In this document: piece after piece, positions 1-8,178 of the stretch
How positions within the stretch are numbered: the first letter of the stretch is position 1
How the letters are laid out: each line of letters starts with the position of its first letter
Assembly (NCBI GenBank): GCA_017410445.1
Contig: JAFQQU010000328.1
Coordinates: 1 to 44,782, forward strand
DNA: 44,782 nt
From: Clostridia bacterium
GTDB lineage: Bacteria > Bacillota > Clostridia > Christensenellales > Aristaeellaceae
Direction: 5' to 3'
Translations under genes and position numbers: made by a program
Notes under the pieces: model-generated
What the model saw: the letters and a program-made list of their open reading frames with translations, nothing else
What the model was told of the DNA's origin: nothing
Database searches by the model: none

Positions 1-64
1 CTACTGCTTCATTCCAAACGGCAATAACGCCCGGGAGATCAGAAAGGGTAAACGGACGAATCAT
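1..64 (-). CDS. GNAT N-acetyltransferase, N-terminal fragment
   Basis: Only the first 21 codons are in the window; the gene runs off the left edge. The translation begins MIRPFTLSDLPGVIAVWNEA. This is the typical first strand and helix of GNAT acetyltransferases (IRPxTxxDLPxVxxLWNEA), which move an acetyl group from acetyl-CoA to an amine. The ATG at 64 has the ribosome site AAAGGAGG a few bases upstream. A good sigma-A promoter lies at 135-163. It is transcribed leftwards on its own, separated from the 658-residue gene by a hairpin at 191-229. The substrate cannot be told from this fragment. Confidence 0.6.
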   Translation of the reverse strand, partial: MIRPFTLSDLPGVIAVWNEAV

Positions 65-134
65 GGATGTGCGCCTCCTTTATTCCTGAGATTGGCGGCC
101 CGTCATGTCTGTCAGCAAAACAGGAAGTAACTAT

Positions 135-163
135 ATCATACCGGAATTCCGGCATAGCGTCAA
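135..163 (-). promoter_or_regulatory. sigma-A promoter of the GNAT gene, with a palindromic spacer
   Basis: Read on the minus strand, TTGACG (163-158) and TATGAT (140-135) are 17 bp apart. The spacer contains the perfect 12-bp palindrome CCGGAATTCCGG (141-152), directly next to the -10 box. That is a possible operator. Confidence 0.7.
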
Positions 164-190
164 CACAGGATGAGCTCTTTGATATCCATA

Positions 191-229
191 AACACCCCAT
201 CCACCAATGTAAACTGCGGATGGGGTGTT
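191..229 (-). terminator. terminator hairpin after the 658-residue gene
   Basis: The 12-bp perfect arms AACACCCCATCC (191-202) and GGATGGGGTGTT (218-229) enclose a 15-nt loop, 28 bp past the stop codon of the minus-strand gene ending at 258. The T tract is short (TTTAT), so it is intrinsic-terminator-like rather than textbook. Confidence 0.6.
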
Positions 230-257
230 CTCTTCAGTATGTTCTGCCGCGCACGGC

Positions 258-2234
258 TCAGAATTTCGGCGTCATCATATCGCGGTAGATATCCTGCGCA
301 ATCGCGCGGAAGTTCTGCTTGGAAGAGGTCTGCATGAGACTCTCGCCCCGCTCTTCAAGCATCAGCACCGTTGCAATCCACGCATTGACCCAGCCGGTTT
401 CAATCGACCACGCCGACCAGCCGACGTCCGCAGCGCTGCCCCAATACTCCCATTTCTCATAGTCAAAGCTCCGCATCCATGCGCCGTCCAGATACGGATA
501 CTTATCAGAGCGAACCTGTATGCGCAGCATGAAGTCCCGCAGCTTTTCATAGGCAGCCTTCACGCGCTCGCCTTTCAGCACCTGCGAAGCCTCCCACAGA
601 CCCAGCAGCGCCCAGTTGGTCGTATAGAGCATATCGGTTGCGGGATCGCCGTTTTCCTGAATGAGCGAGGCTTCCTCGGTTCCGTAACGCTCATTGGACT
701 GAGGCGGCGGATATTTGCCGAGCGACAATTCGCCGAATACATCCCTGATCGCTCCGCAGGGAACCTGATATTCAAGGAGCGCATCGACGGCCTGACAGAG
801 CCAGCGGCGGTGCTTATCGGTCGGATTGACCCGCATCAGGAAGCTGAGCGGAAGCAGCATGCGCGCAAGTTCGCCGGTCAGGCTGTTCTGCCACCGGAGC
901 TTATCCGGGAAAAGCTCCATCGCCTTTTCAATGGCGCGTTCGGCTTTAATCAGCAGCTCGTCAAGACCCGTCAGCTCATACATCCACAGGTTGACCGCCC
1001 ACTGATACGCCTGATAATGCGGCGCGACCAGATCTATTTCGTCATTATAGTAATCCAGCCAGCTCCCCTTGAAGGTCGCCTCGGACAGCGCGGACCTGCG
1101 CAAGCCGTTGCGGTCCGAAGTTCTCAGATTGGCCAGCACGCAGCGAAGGATCTTTTCATCCCACCGGCTCTCGCCCAGTATCTCCCGGGCGGCAAGCAGG
1201 CCCAGCAGCACGCGGGCGTTGTCATCTCCATAAAAAACAGGCTTGTCTTCAAACCAGTTAATCAGGCCATACAGCGGAGAATCCGGCTTATTCTGATAGA
1301 ATGCGCCGTCCTTGAGCGTATGCTCAATCAGGCCGACCGCCGTTTTTCTGTAATCGGGCATTCCGGTCTGCCGCCAGCCGAAGGCCATTTCCATGGCGGA
1401 CTCCCCCATACAGTCTGCACGCACGATATATCGCGCAAACTGTTTGCCCGTGCAGTCCATGGCCGATTCATAGCCCTCGAGAACCGAAACATCCGGCGAA
1501 GCGCGGGTAATCATATGATAATACATCCAATGCACATTCCGCTCGTAGGCAATGCGGAGCGCGTCGGACGAAAGCATCTGATCCGGACCGGATTCAACCG
1601 AGACGTCCGGCGTCCAGCGAAGATCAATCTTCCCCAGTCCCATCAGCTTCAGAATCTGCTGCCAGAGAACGCACCACCTCTTCGCCGGCGCATACCGACC
1701 GGTGATAAAATGAGACAGACAGGAAGTCGCCAGAAGCACATCCTGTTCCTCATCCAGCCAGTCCAGAATGACGTCCAGCTTTTCCGGGAGACCATACACC
1801 GCCGTATCATAGCCCGCAACCTTTGCCATACAGAGCATACCGGGCTTCTTTTCAAAATACGGCCGATGCCAACAGCCATTGAGCATAAGAATGGAGTTCT
1901 TCTCCATGCAGCCCATGAATCCGTCCGGCGCGACGAGCCGTTCAAACAGAATCGTTTCCGCTTCGCCGGTCTTCCTGCCCAGCACCTCGCAGGGATACTC
2001 GACATACAGCTTAAGCTTCTTTTTTCTCGCTGCCAGCAGCATTTCTTCGCTCAGGCAGAGAGCAGTGCGCGGATATCCGTCCGCCAGAGCAAAAACCGCC
2101 GTTCCTTCCTGCGCCATCTCAAGCGCCTGATCAATATTCTCCGCCAGAATCGGCTCATATCCCGATTCACGCAGCGCTCTCACCAAATCATTATCCGTCC
2201 GGGCGCAGAAAACTGCCGCGAGCTCTTTTTTCAT
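258..2234 (-). CDS. Unrecognised 658-residue protein, probable (alpha/alpha)-barrel with an N-terminal Rossmann-like domain
   Basis: I do not recognise this as a named family. Roughly the first 190 residues read like an alternating beta/alpha domain (MKKELAAVFCARTDND, then a run on whether a place holds a legitimate value), resembling ThuA or class-I amidotransferase-like domains fused to sugar enzymes. From about residue 200 it is helix-rich with many W, Y and D residues (for example YGDDNARVLLGLLAAREIL and WALLGLWEASQVL), as in six-hairpin glycosidases and polysaccharide lyases. There is no signal peptide, so it is cytoplasmic. The start ATG at 2234 has GAGAGGGG upstream. It lies 44 bp after a YhcH-family gene and shares its promoter, so it probably acts on an imported sugar or oligosaccharide. 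Function is inferred only from fold impression and context. Confidence 0.55.
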   Translation of the reverse strand: MKKELAAVFCARTDNDLVRALRESGYEPILAENIDQALEMAQEGTAVFALADGYPRTALCLSEEMLLAARKKKLKLYVEYPCEVLGRKTGEAETILFERLVAPDGFMGCMEKNSILMLNGCWHRPYFEKKPGMLCMAKVAGYDTAVYGLPEKLDVILDWLDEEQDVLLATSCLSHFITGRYAPAKRWCVLWQQILKLMGLGKIDLRWTPDVSVESGPDQMLSSDALRIAYERNVHWMYYHMITRASPDVSVLEGYESAMDCTGKQFARYIVRADCMGESAMEMAFGWRQTGMPDYRKTAVGLIEHTLKDGAFYQNKPDSPLYGLINWFEDKPVFYGDDNARVLLGLLAAREILGESRWDEKILRCVLANLRTSDRNGLRRSALSEATFKGSWLDYYNDEIDLVAPHYQAYQWAVNLWMYELTGLDELLIKAERAIEKAMELFPDKLRWQNSLTGELARMLLPLSFLMRVNPTDKHRRWLCQAVDALLEYQVPCGAIRDVFGELSLGKYPPPQSNERYGTEEASLIQENGDPATDMLYTTNWALLGLWEASQVLKGERVKAAYEKLRDFMLRIQVRSDKYPYLDGAWMRSFDYEKWEYWGSAADVGWSAWSIETGWVNAWIATVLMLEERGESLMQTSSKQNFRAIAQDIYRDMMTPKF

Positions 2235-2278
2235 CCCGGTTATCCCCTCTCATTACTCATACCGGATCATCATTCCAT

Positions 2279-2719
2279 TTACACCGGCACTTTAACCACT
2301 GCAACGCGATATCCGTCCGCCTCGCCGAAGCTCTGATGCGGCTCATGGGCGTCCTCCGGATACAGCACATAAAACTCGCCGCCGTGCACCGGAATCGGAG
2401 CGCCCTCGCCTTCCAGAAAGAGGACGTCCTTCTCTTCGTCATACGGCACGACCGTCTCGAGCTCCGGTGTGTGCGCCCACACGCACGCGCTGTGACCGGA
2501 GAAGAGATACTGAATATCGATGAACCGCCTGTGCGCTTCAAATCTGCCCGTTCCGGGCGCATGCGTCCTGACGTCGGAGATGACAACATACATTCCCCTG
2601 CTCAGCTCGTAGCGGCCGCAGGGCTTGTCCTCCGCATTCTTCAAAAAATCAAACGCTTCCTGAAACAGCGGATGCATCGCCTCGTATTTCTTCGCCTCAT
2701 TCAGCTTATCCAGAATCAT
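2279..2719 (-). CDS. YhcH/YjgK/YiaL (EbgC/NanQ-like) family protein
   Basis: The 146-residue protein begins MILDKLNEAKKYEAMHPLFQ and carries the family's core: a segment around residues 54-75 with HRRFIDIQYLFSG, and a C-terminal part with HEPHQ and KVPV. The family is a cupin-like beta-barrel. Members include the N-acetylneuraminate anomerase NanQ and the EbgC subunit of evolved beta-galactosidase, so a role as a sugar anomerase or mutarotase is likely. The ATG at 2719 was chosen because GGGAGG lies just upstream and because a consensus promoter at 2750-2778 rules out the longer upstream reading. It is the first gene of a two-gene operon with the 658-residue protein. Confidence 0.85.
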   Translation of the reverse strand: MILDKLNEAKKYEAMHPLFQEAFDFLKNAEDKPCGRYELSRGMYVVISDVRTHAPGTGRFEAHRRFIDIQYLFSGHSACVWAHTPELETVVPYDEEKDVLFLEGEGAPIPVHGGEFYVLYPEDAHEPHQSFGEADGYRVAVVKVPV

Positions 2720-2749
2720 GTCTGCATACCTCCCATCCTGTTTACACGA

Positions 2750-2778
2750 ATTGTAGCGAATTTCAAAGCATCTGTCAA
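2750..2778 (-). promoter_or_regulatory. sigma-A promoter of the YhcH operon
   Basis: On the minus strand, TTGACA (2778-2773), a 17-bp spacer, and TACAAT (2755-2750). This is close to perfect consensus. It faces away from the promoter of the HTH gene at 2810-2838, with about 30 bp between the two -35 boxes. Confidence 0.85.
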
Positions 2779-2809
2779 CAGAAAGTTCTGCCCGCTGCTT
2801 ATTGCCGTA

Positions 2810-2838
2810 TTGAACATTTTCTAGCATTATATTATAAT
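2810..2838 (+). promoter_or_regulatory. sigma-A promoter of the HTH regulator
   Basis: TTGAAC (2810-2815), a 17-bp spacer, and TATAAT (2833-2838). The ribosome site AAGGAG follows at 2858-2863. Confidence 0.85.
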
Positions 2839-2871
2839 GTATATATATCAAGTAGCGAAGGAGTGTGCGCA

Positions 2872-4377
2872 ATGGCCGGATACACGCCCAAGACCTTCGG
2901 AGCCGCTCTGAGCAGCCTGCTGAACAAATACAGCATGTCCGCCGCGACCGTATCCCGCATGCTTGGTCATAAGAGCCGGACCACGCTGCGCCGCATACTG
3001 ACGGACCAGTCCAACGCGGACAGCATGGAAAAATTCCTTCAGGATTTTCTGAAAATCCCGCTTCTTCCGCTGACCGACGACGAAATCGCAGAGCTCCGGC
3101 TGTCGCTCGACTACAGCCGCATGGGTCCGGTCGGCTTCCGCGCACAGGACGAAATGCGGCGGCTGATGAACGCGCCATCACGCAGCGGCATGGATGAAAT
3201 ATCCTTGCGCTGCATACAGACCGGCGAAGTCTTTCCCCTGTCTTCATTCCTGCATGAGCTCTCCCGGACCGCAAAGGTCCGTATGCTGATCATCAACTGC
3301 GGCACAAGCGCCCTCTTTGATGCGCTCAGCGGCTTCCTGACCGGTACATTCCATCCGGATTTCGCAATCGATCATTACTTCTTTCTGAACGACAATATCG
3401 CCCGGACGGCGCAGTTCATGGCCGATATCTACCCCATGCTCTGCATTCACCGGTACACGGCCTACGCCGTTCCTTCCCCGTCCCCTGACCGTCCGCCGTT
3501 CTATGCAATGACCGCTTCCGTCATCGCCTGCCGCGCAGAACGCCCGGACGGCAGCATCTATGAGTATCAGATCGGCTTCGATTCGCCGCTTCACGCACAG
3601 CTGCTTTGTTTTATCGCCCCCGGCGTTTTCGAATACTGGCAGAGTCTGATCGCGCCCAGCGTGCCCGTGAGGATTTCCGTCAAGACCTCCTCGCTGACCT
3701 CCGGCACGACGCTCAGGGAATACGCCGCGCTTCACAGCAGCTACCGGGAGCTTGAGAACAACCATGATATCTACATGCTCAAGCCGGGCCTGCATCCGGC
3801 TCTGATTCCGCCGGAGCTGCTCGAGGAGCCGTTTCTGGATGCGCTCCGCAAAAGCATATTCGGAAGCGATCCCGATTTTGACGCGCTCGCCTGCCAGCTA
3901 TACGAAATTCATGTACAGCGCTTCCGGAACATCTTCACGAAAAAGCGGGTAACGCACATCCTCATCCCGCCGGACAGCATGCAGCGCTTCCTGAAAGACG
4001 GCCTTCTGCCCGACCTCGGCGCTGCTATCCGCCCGCTCACCGTGTGGGAGCGCCGCACGATTCTCACCCACTGCCGGGATCAGGCGCGTGATAATCCGTA
4101 TTTCAATATCTACTTCCTTAAAGGAGAAATGGCCGACATCCGGCTGGAGGCCACCTGCTACGAGCAGACCGGCGTACTCTTCCACAGCTGCAGCAGGACC
4201 GACTACTTCGGCGGCGGGCACACGGACGCGCTGGTTGCTCTGGACGACTTCACCGCCCTCTTCTCCCGGTTCTTCCGTGAAACCCTTCTTCCCAATCATG
4301 CGCTCAGCGCAGGCCAGAGCGTGGCCGTTCTGAGCTCGATGCTCGACGCGCTGCCCAGTGAAGAAGCGGCCCTCTGA
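2872..4377 (+). CDS. HTH-domain protein, probable regulator of the divergent YhcH operon
   Basis: The N-terminal 60 or so residues read as a Cro/C1-type helix-turn-helix: FGAALSSLLNKYSMSAATVS followed by RMLGHKSRTTLRRIL. The remaining 440 residues are not a family I can name; they are soluble, with no membrane segment, and may be a ligand-sensing domain. The ATG at 2872 (501 residues) is preferred over an upstream GTG at 2863 because AAGGAG (2858-2863) overlaps the GTG and is 8 nt from the ATG. Divergent placement with back-to-back promoters suggests it controls the YhcH/658-residue operon; that is inference. It ends at a shared bidirectional terminator. Confidence 0.6.
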   Translation: MAGYTPKTFGAALSSLLNKYSMSAATVSRMLGHKSRTTLRRILTDQSNADSMEKFLQDFLKIPLLPLTDDEIAELRLSLDYSRMGPVGFRAQDEMRRLMNAPSRSGMDEISLRCIQTGEVFPLSSFLHELSRTAKVRMLIINCGTSALFDALSGFLTGTFHPDFAIDHYFFLNDNIARTAQFMADIYPMLCIHRYTAYAVPSPSPDRPPFYAMTASVIACRAERPDGSIYEYQIGFDSPLHAQLLCFIAPGVFEYWQSLIAPSVPVRISVKTSSLTSGTTLREYAALHSSYRELENNHDIYMLKPGLHPALIPPELLEEPFLDALRKSIFGSDPDFDALACQLYEIHVQRFRNIFTKKRVTHILIPPDSMQRFLKDGLLPDLGAAIRPLTVWERRTILTHCRDQARDNPYFNIYFLKGEMADIRLEATCYEQTGVLFHSCSRTDYFGGGHTDALVALDDFTALFSRFFRETLLPNHALSAGQSVAVLSSMLDALPSEEAAL

Positions 4378-4387
4378 TCCATACGAA

Positions 4388-4436
4388 AAGGCATCCGCGC
4401 CCGGAGTGATCCGGATACGGATGCCCTTGTTTTTTG
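4388..4436. terminator. bidirectional terminator between the HTH gene and ddl
   Basis: Arms GGCATCCG (4390-4397) and CGGATGCC (4418-4425). The plus side is followed by TTGTTTTTT; the minus side is followed by TTTTCG. It serves both convergent transcripts. Confidence 0.85.
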
Positions 4437-4457
4437 CTGATATTGCGTCCGGCCGGA

Positions 4458-5654
4458 TCAGCGCTTCGCGCCCTTGCTGCCGGAGATAACGGTTCTCAAG
4501 ATGGTGGAATCGTAGGAGAAGACGCTCTTGTTGCGCTCGCTCCACGCAGCCAGCGCGCACTCGACCATCTCGTTGACCATATCCGGGAAGGAAACGCCGA
4601 CGGCTTCCCACAGATAGAAGGCCAGAGAGCCGGGGATAACATTGATCTCGCCGACATACAGCTTATCCGCCGCCTTATCCAGCAGATAGTCGATGCGGAC
4701 GACGCCCTTGCAGTCCAGCGCGCGGAAGATCTCCTTGGTCAGCTGCTTGACCTCGGCGGTCTTCTCCTCGCTGATGGGCGCGGGGATTCTGCGCTTAAGG
4801 GAAGTCATGCCCTTGCTCGCGCCGCCCTTGGCGCTGCGGGTGTACTTGCTGTCGAAGTCCAGCAGCTCGTCGCTGTCCCAGCGGACAGGCATCTCGGTTT
4901 CAGAAGCGCGTACTTCGCCGGCATAGCCCATGGCGGAGCAGTTGATCTCGTCCAGGTCGCTGACGCCCTGCTCGATCAGGATGCGGCGGTCATAGGACGC
5001 GGCTACATCAATGGCATGGGACAGGGATTCGCGGTCGTTGGCGCGGCTGATGCCGATGGAGGAGCCCAGGTTGGCGGGTTTTACGAACATCGGATAGCTC
5101 ATGGCCGCCTCGGCGCGGTTCAGAACGTCGATGTGGTTCTTTTCCCACTCAGTGCGGTCTACCCAGATATCCGGGAGCACCGGGAAGCCGCAGCCGCGGA
5201 ACAGCTGCTTCATGGCGATCTTATCCATGCCGACCGCGCAGCCCAGAACGCCCGCGGAAGTATAGGGAACATTCCACAGCTCCAGCATGCCCTGCAGGGT
5301 GCCGTCCTCGCCGTTCATGCCGTGCATGACGGGCATGACGACGTCGATGCTCGCCAGAATGTTTCTGCCGCCGCCGAACAGCTTTTTCTTGTCCGTCGGA
5401 TAGTCCATCAGCAGGAGCTTGCCTTCCTCAGCAAACGGAAGAACGCGCGTAACGCGGTCCGCGGAGAAGTTGGTGTAGAACTTGGTATCCTTCAGCGCTT
5501 CGCCGATATACCACTTGCCGTCCCGCGCGATATAGATCACGGTGACGTTCATCTGCGCCTTTTCCGCCGCCTGCACAGCCTGCAGACCGGAGATAATCGA
5601 AACGTCGTGTTCACAGGTACGGCTGCCAAAGATCACTGCAAGATTTACTTTCAT
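4458..5654 (-). CDS. ddl: D-alanine--D-alanine ligase
   Basis: ATP-grasp enzyme joining two D-alanines for peptidoglycan precursors, in the cytoplasm. Family marks seen: GSRTCEHDVSIISG near the N-terminus with the catalytic Glu of EHDVS; HGMNGEDGTLQGMLE around residue 115; MDKIAMK; the KPANLGSSIGIS nucleotide-loop segment; and EINVIPGS near the C-terminus for Mg2+/substrate binding. Length 398 is above the usual 300-370. The extra length includes about ten more residues in the omega-loop region (after DFDSKY) than E. coli DdlB by mental alignment. It is the last gene of the hydrolase-murF-ddl operon, 15 bp after murF, with GGAGG before the ATG. The pairing with MurF supports Ddl function. Confidence 0.93.
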   Translation of the reverse strand: MKVNLAVIFGSRTCEHDVSIISGLQAVQAAEKAQMNVTVIYIARDGKWYIGEALKDTKFYTNFSADRVTRVLPFAEEGKLLLMDYPTDKKKLFGGGRNILASIDVVMPVMHGMNGEDGTLQGMLELWNVPYTSAGVLGCAVGMDKIAMKQLFRGCGFPVLPDIWVDRTEWEKNHIDVLNRAEAAMSYPMFVKPANLGSSIGISRANDRESLSHAIDVAASYDRRILIEQGVSDLDEINCSAMGYAGEVRASETEMPVRWDSDELLDFDSKYTRSAKGGASKGMTSLKRRIPAPISEEKTAEVKQLTKEIFRALDCKGVVRIDYLLDKAADKLYVGEINVIPGSLAFYLWEAVGVSFPDMVNEMVECALAAWSERNKSVFSYDSTILRTVISGSKGAKR

Positions 5655-5669
5655 GCTATACTGCCTCCG

Positions 5670-7259
5670 CTATTGCTTCTCGGTATAATTGTCCGGAAGA
5701 TCGTTTTCAAACAGAATCGTGTCGCCCGGCTGGCCGATCTGGCCGATGACGGCCGTCGCTTCGTCCAGGCTGCTGACTACGTAGATTTTATCCTGCGCCA
5801 TGCCGCCGTTGAGCAGGCCCTCAACGATGGGCGCAGTGTGCTTTTTGCCGATCAGGATCGCGATATCGCACGCATAGGCCATCTGCGCACCGAAGCGGCG
5901 GTTGATCTCATCCTCCTGCTCGCCCTGCTCCACCATGCCCGGCGTCACGACCACATGACGGCCCGGGAAGCCGGAGAGCACGTCCAGCGCTGCCTTCGCG
6001 CCGACCGGGTTGGAGTTGAACGCATCGTCGATGACGGTCACGCCAGCGCCGGGAATCAGCTGAAGCCGATGCTCGACCGGCTTGATCTTGCCGACGCCGC
6101 GGGCGATCTGCTCCATGGTCAGGCCCAGCTGCCGGGCCAGCGAACAGGCAAGAACGATGTTCTGGATGTTGTGTCTGCCCAGCAGGCGGGTCGTGCAGGT
6201 GACCTTCTCACCCAGGCTGTTTCTCAGAACGAAGGTGCTGCCCTCGGGACCGACTTCGATGTCGTCCGCCCGCATGTCCAGCAGCGCGCCCTTGAGGCCC
6301 GCGCGGTATTTCTTGACCTTTGCCCGCTCATACAGCTTGTCAACCTCGCCGCCGTCCGCCGCAAAGAACGCCATGCCGTCCGCCGGCAGGCCCTCGATCA
6401 GCTCGAACTTGGTATCGGCTACCTTATCGACGCTTCCGAAGGTTTCCAGATGCTGCGCGCCGACCGAGGTGATCATGCCGTATCCGGGATGCACCAGATC
6501 GACCAGCTCTTTGATATCGCCCACATGGCGCGCGCCCATTTCCGCGAGGAACACCTGATGATGGTCCGCCAGCTGTTCGCGGATGACCCGGGTCAGACCC
6601 ATGGGCGTGTTGAAGCTGGAGGGCGTGGCCAGCACGTCGTATTTCTCCTCCAGAATGGTGGCAAGGATGAACTTGGTGGACGTCTTTCCGTAGCTGCCGG
6701 TGATGCCGATCTTGATGAGATCGGTGCGCGCGTCCAGCTTCTTCTTGGCGTCGTTGAGATAGTAATTCGAGATCGCCTTCTCAACCGGCTGCATCAGATA
6801 GCCCGCAGCCAGCGTCAGATACGGGACGCCCACGAACAGGAACACGCCCGGAAGCCCGATCAGATTCAGAATCAAGCCGCCCAGCACGGCAACCAGCGCA
6901 ACCGCCGCATACAGCCGCTTCATGCGCGCCGTATACACCAGCGGCTTTTTCTCCTTCACCGAGTGCAGGCTCCTGTCCAGCAGGAACGCGCCCGCCGAGA
7001 AACCGATCAGCGTCAGTATGCCGCTGACCATCCACCGGGCCTCGCCCACGAACAGGCTCAGGAACAGCCCGAGCACATAATACGCCGCGCCCGCGCCAAC
7101 GCCGATATTGAGCGTCCAGCCCAGATGCTTCTCGCTGTGCTTCTTCAGCCAGCGGATGTAGCCGTCCAGCTGATAGCTCTCCAGCTGGAACATGTGAAGA
7201 TAGTATCTGGCGACCAGAACCGATGCGAGCACCGGGATCGCAGTCATGACAATATTCAA
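5670..7259 (-). CDS. murF: MurF-type ligase (UDP-MurNAc-tripeptide--D-Ala-D-Ala ligase) with N-terminal membrane domain
   Basis: Adds D-Ala-D-Ala to the UDP-MurNAc tripeptide. The first 150 or so residues hold about four hydrophobic segments (residues 1-20, 47-70, 77-97, 115-150), so the enzyme is anchored to the inner membrane, unlike soluble E. coli MurF. The Mur-ligase core follows: ATP loop GITGSYGKTSTK near 187, then TPSSFNTPMGL, EMGARHVGDI, the GRHNIQN hinge, and HRLQ...DDAFNSNP of the C-terminal domain. The start is TTG at 7259: AGGAGG lies 7 nt upstream, and the next ATG (7247) is too far from any ribosome site. It lies between an alpha/beta hydrolase (25 bp gap) and ddl (15 bp gap). 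Confidence 0.9.
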   Translation of the reverse strand: MNIVMTAIPVLASVLVARYYLHMFQLESYQLDGYIRWLKKHSEKHLGWTLNIGVGAGAAYYVLGLFLSLFVGEARWMVSGILTLIGFSAGAFLLDRSLHSVKEKKPLVYTARMKRLYAAVALVAVLGGLILNLIGLPGVFLFVGVPYLTLAAGYLMQPVEKAISNYYLNDAKKKLDARTDLIKIGITGSYGKTSTKFILATILEEKYDVLATPSSFNTPMGLTRVIREQLADHHQVFLAEMGARHVGDIKELVDLVHPGYGMITSVGAQHLETFGSVDKVADTKFELIEGLPADGMAFFAADGGEVDKLYERAKVKKYRAGLKGALLDMRADDIEVGPEGSTFVLRNSLGEKVTCTTRLLGRHNIQNIVLACSLARQLGLTMEQIARGVGKIKPVEHRLQLIPGAGVTVIDDAFNSNPVGAKAALDVLSGFPGRHVVVTPGMVEQGEQEDEINRRFGAQMAYACDIAILIGKKHTAPIVEGLLNGGMAQDKIYVVSSLDEATAVIGQIGQPGDTILFENDLPDNYTEKQ

Positions 7260-7284
7260 ACCATTTCCTCCTAAACGGGCCGCA

Positions 7285-8061
7285 TCAGCCGATGAAGCTC
7301 CTCATGATGGCCTTGAACTCCGGATATTTATCCAGATAGGCAAAGTGTCCGCATCCGGGGAGCGTGACCAGCCCCGCATCCGGAATCTGCTTCTCCATCT
7401 CCTGCCCCATCCAGAGCGGCGTGGCGGTGTCGTCCTCGCCCCAGACCAGCAGCGTGGACGCTTTGATCTTCGGGAGGCACCCGGTCATGTCCTGACGGAG
7501 CACCTTGTTGAACGTCGCCCGCATGGACGGCGTCAGCGCCTTGTAATCGCTGGAGCCGTATTTCTGAATGAGCGCTTCCTGCCAGCGATCGATCCTCTTC
7601 TCTCCGAAGATCATTCTGACCGGCGCGGAGTGAATCAGCTTCTTCAGCTGCTGATAGCGGCTGCTTCTGGAGTTCTGCTGTGCGGTGTATTTCGGCGGGA
7701 GACCTGCGCAGCCGGTGAGAATCAGCCGGCCTACCAGCTCGGGCCGGGAAGACGCCAGCGCCAGCGTTACGCGCCCACCGTGCGAATGGCCCAGAACATC
7801 GCATCCGGCGATGTCCATCTGCTCGATGAACCGCGCGATCATCTCGGCATACTCGGTGGCCGACCAGGGCTCCGGCGGCTCGCTGCTGCGGCCGTGGCCC
7901 GGGAAATCAACCACATAAATCCGGTGCGTATCCTGAAAATCGCGGGTGACCGGCAGAAAGCTTTCGCATTTTCCGCCCCACCCATGCAGAAGCAGGAGCG
8001 GCCTGCCGGCCTCTCCGTGAACTTCATAATACATCTGAACGCCCATGGCTTCAAAAATCAT
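7285..8061 (-). CDS. alpha/beta-fold hydrolase, first gene of the murF-ddl operon
   Basis: 258 residues with a full catalytic triad in view: nucleophile Ser93 in GHSHGG, acid Asp210/211 in WGEDDTATP, and His239 in GCGHFAYLD. The oxyanion-hole motif LLLHGWGG is at 23-30. No signal peptide, so cytoplasmic. The substrate is not predictable; close linkage to murF and ddl suggests work on a peptidoglycan precursor or a related acyl ester/amide, but that is only context. The ribosome site GGGGAGGG precedes the ATG. A possible -10 (TACAAT on the minus strand, 8090-8085) lies upstream, but I see no convincing -35. Confidence 0.85.
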   Translation of the reverse strand: MIFEAMGVQMYYEVHGEAGRPLLLLHGWGGKCESFLPVTRDFQDTHRIYVVDFPGHGRSSEPPEPWSATEYAEMIARFIEQMDIAGCDVLGHSHGGRVTLALASSRPELVGRLILTGCAGLPPKYTAQQNSRSSRYQQLKKLIHSAPVRMIFGEKRIDRWQEALIQKYGSSDYKALTPSMRATFNKVLRQDMTGCLPKIKASTLLVWGEDDTATPLWMGQEMEKQIPDAGLVTLPGCGHFAYLDKYPEFKAIMRSFIG

Positions 8062-8178
8062 AGAAAGCAGCCCTCCCCGTATATATTGTAACCCACTTTC
8101 ATTAAAAAGGAAAGCATTTTTCTACAATTTATGGGCCTGCGCGCGGAAAACACGCCCATGAGCCGCCGGAAAACGCTG

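Noticed and set aside
225-2336. 703-residue plus-strand open frame
   Set aside because: Antisense shadow of the 658-residue gene; no ribosome site or family features, and the minus frame has promoter, ribosome site and terminator.
4434-7274. 946-residue plus-strand open frame
   Set aside because: Antisense shadow of ddl and murF, caused by high GC at third codon positions.
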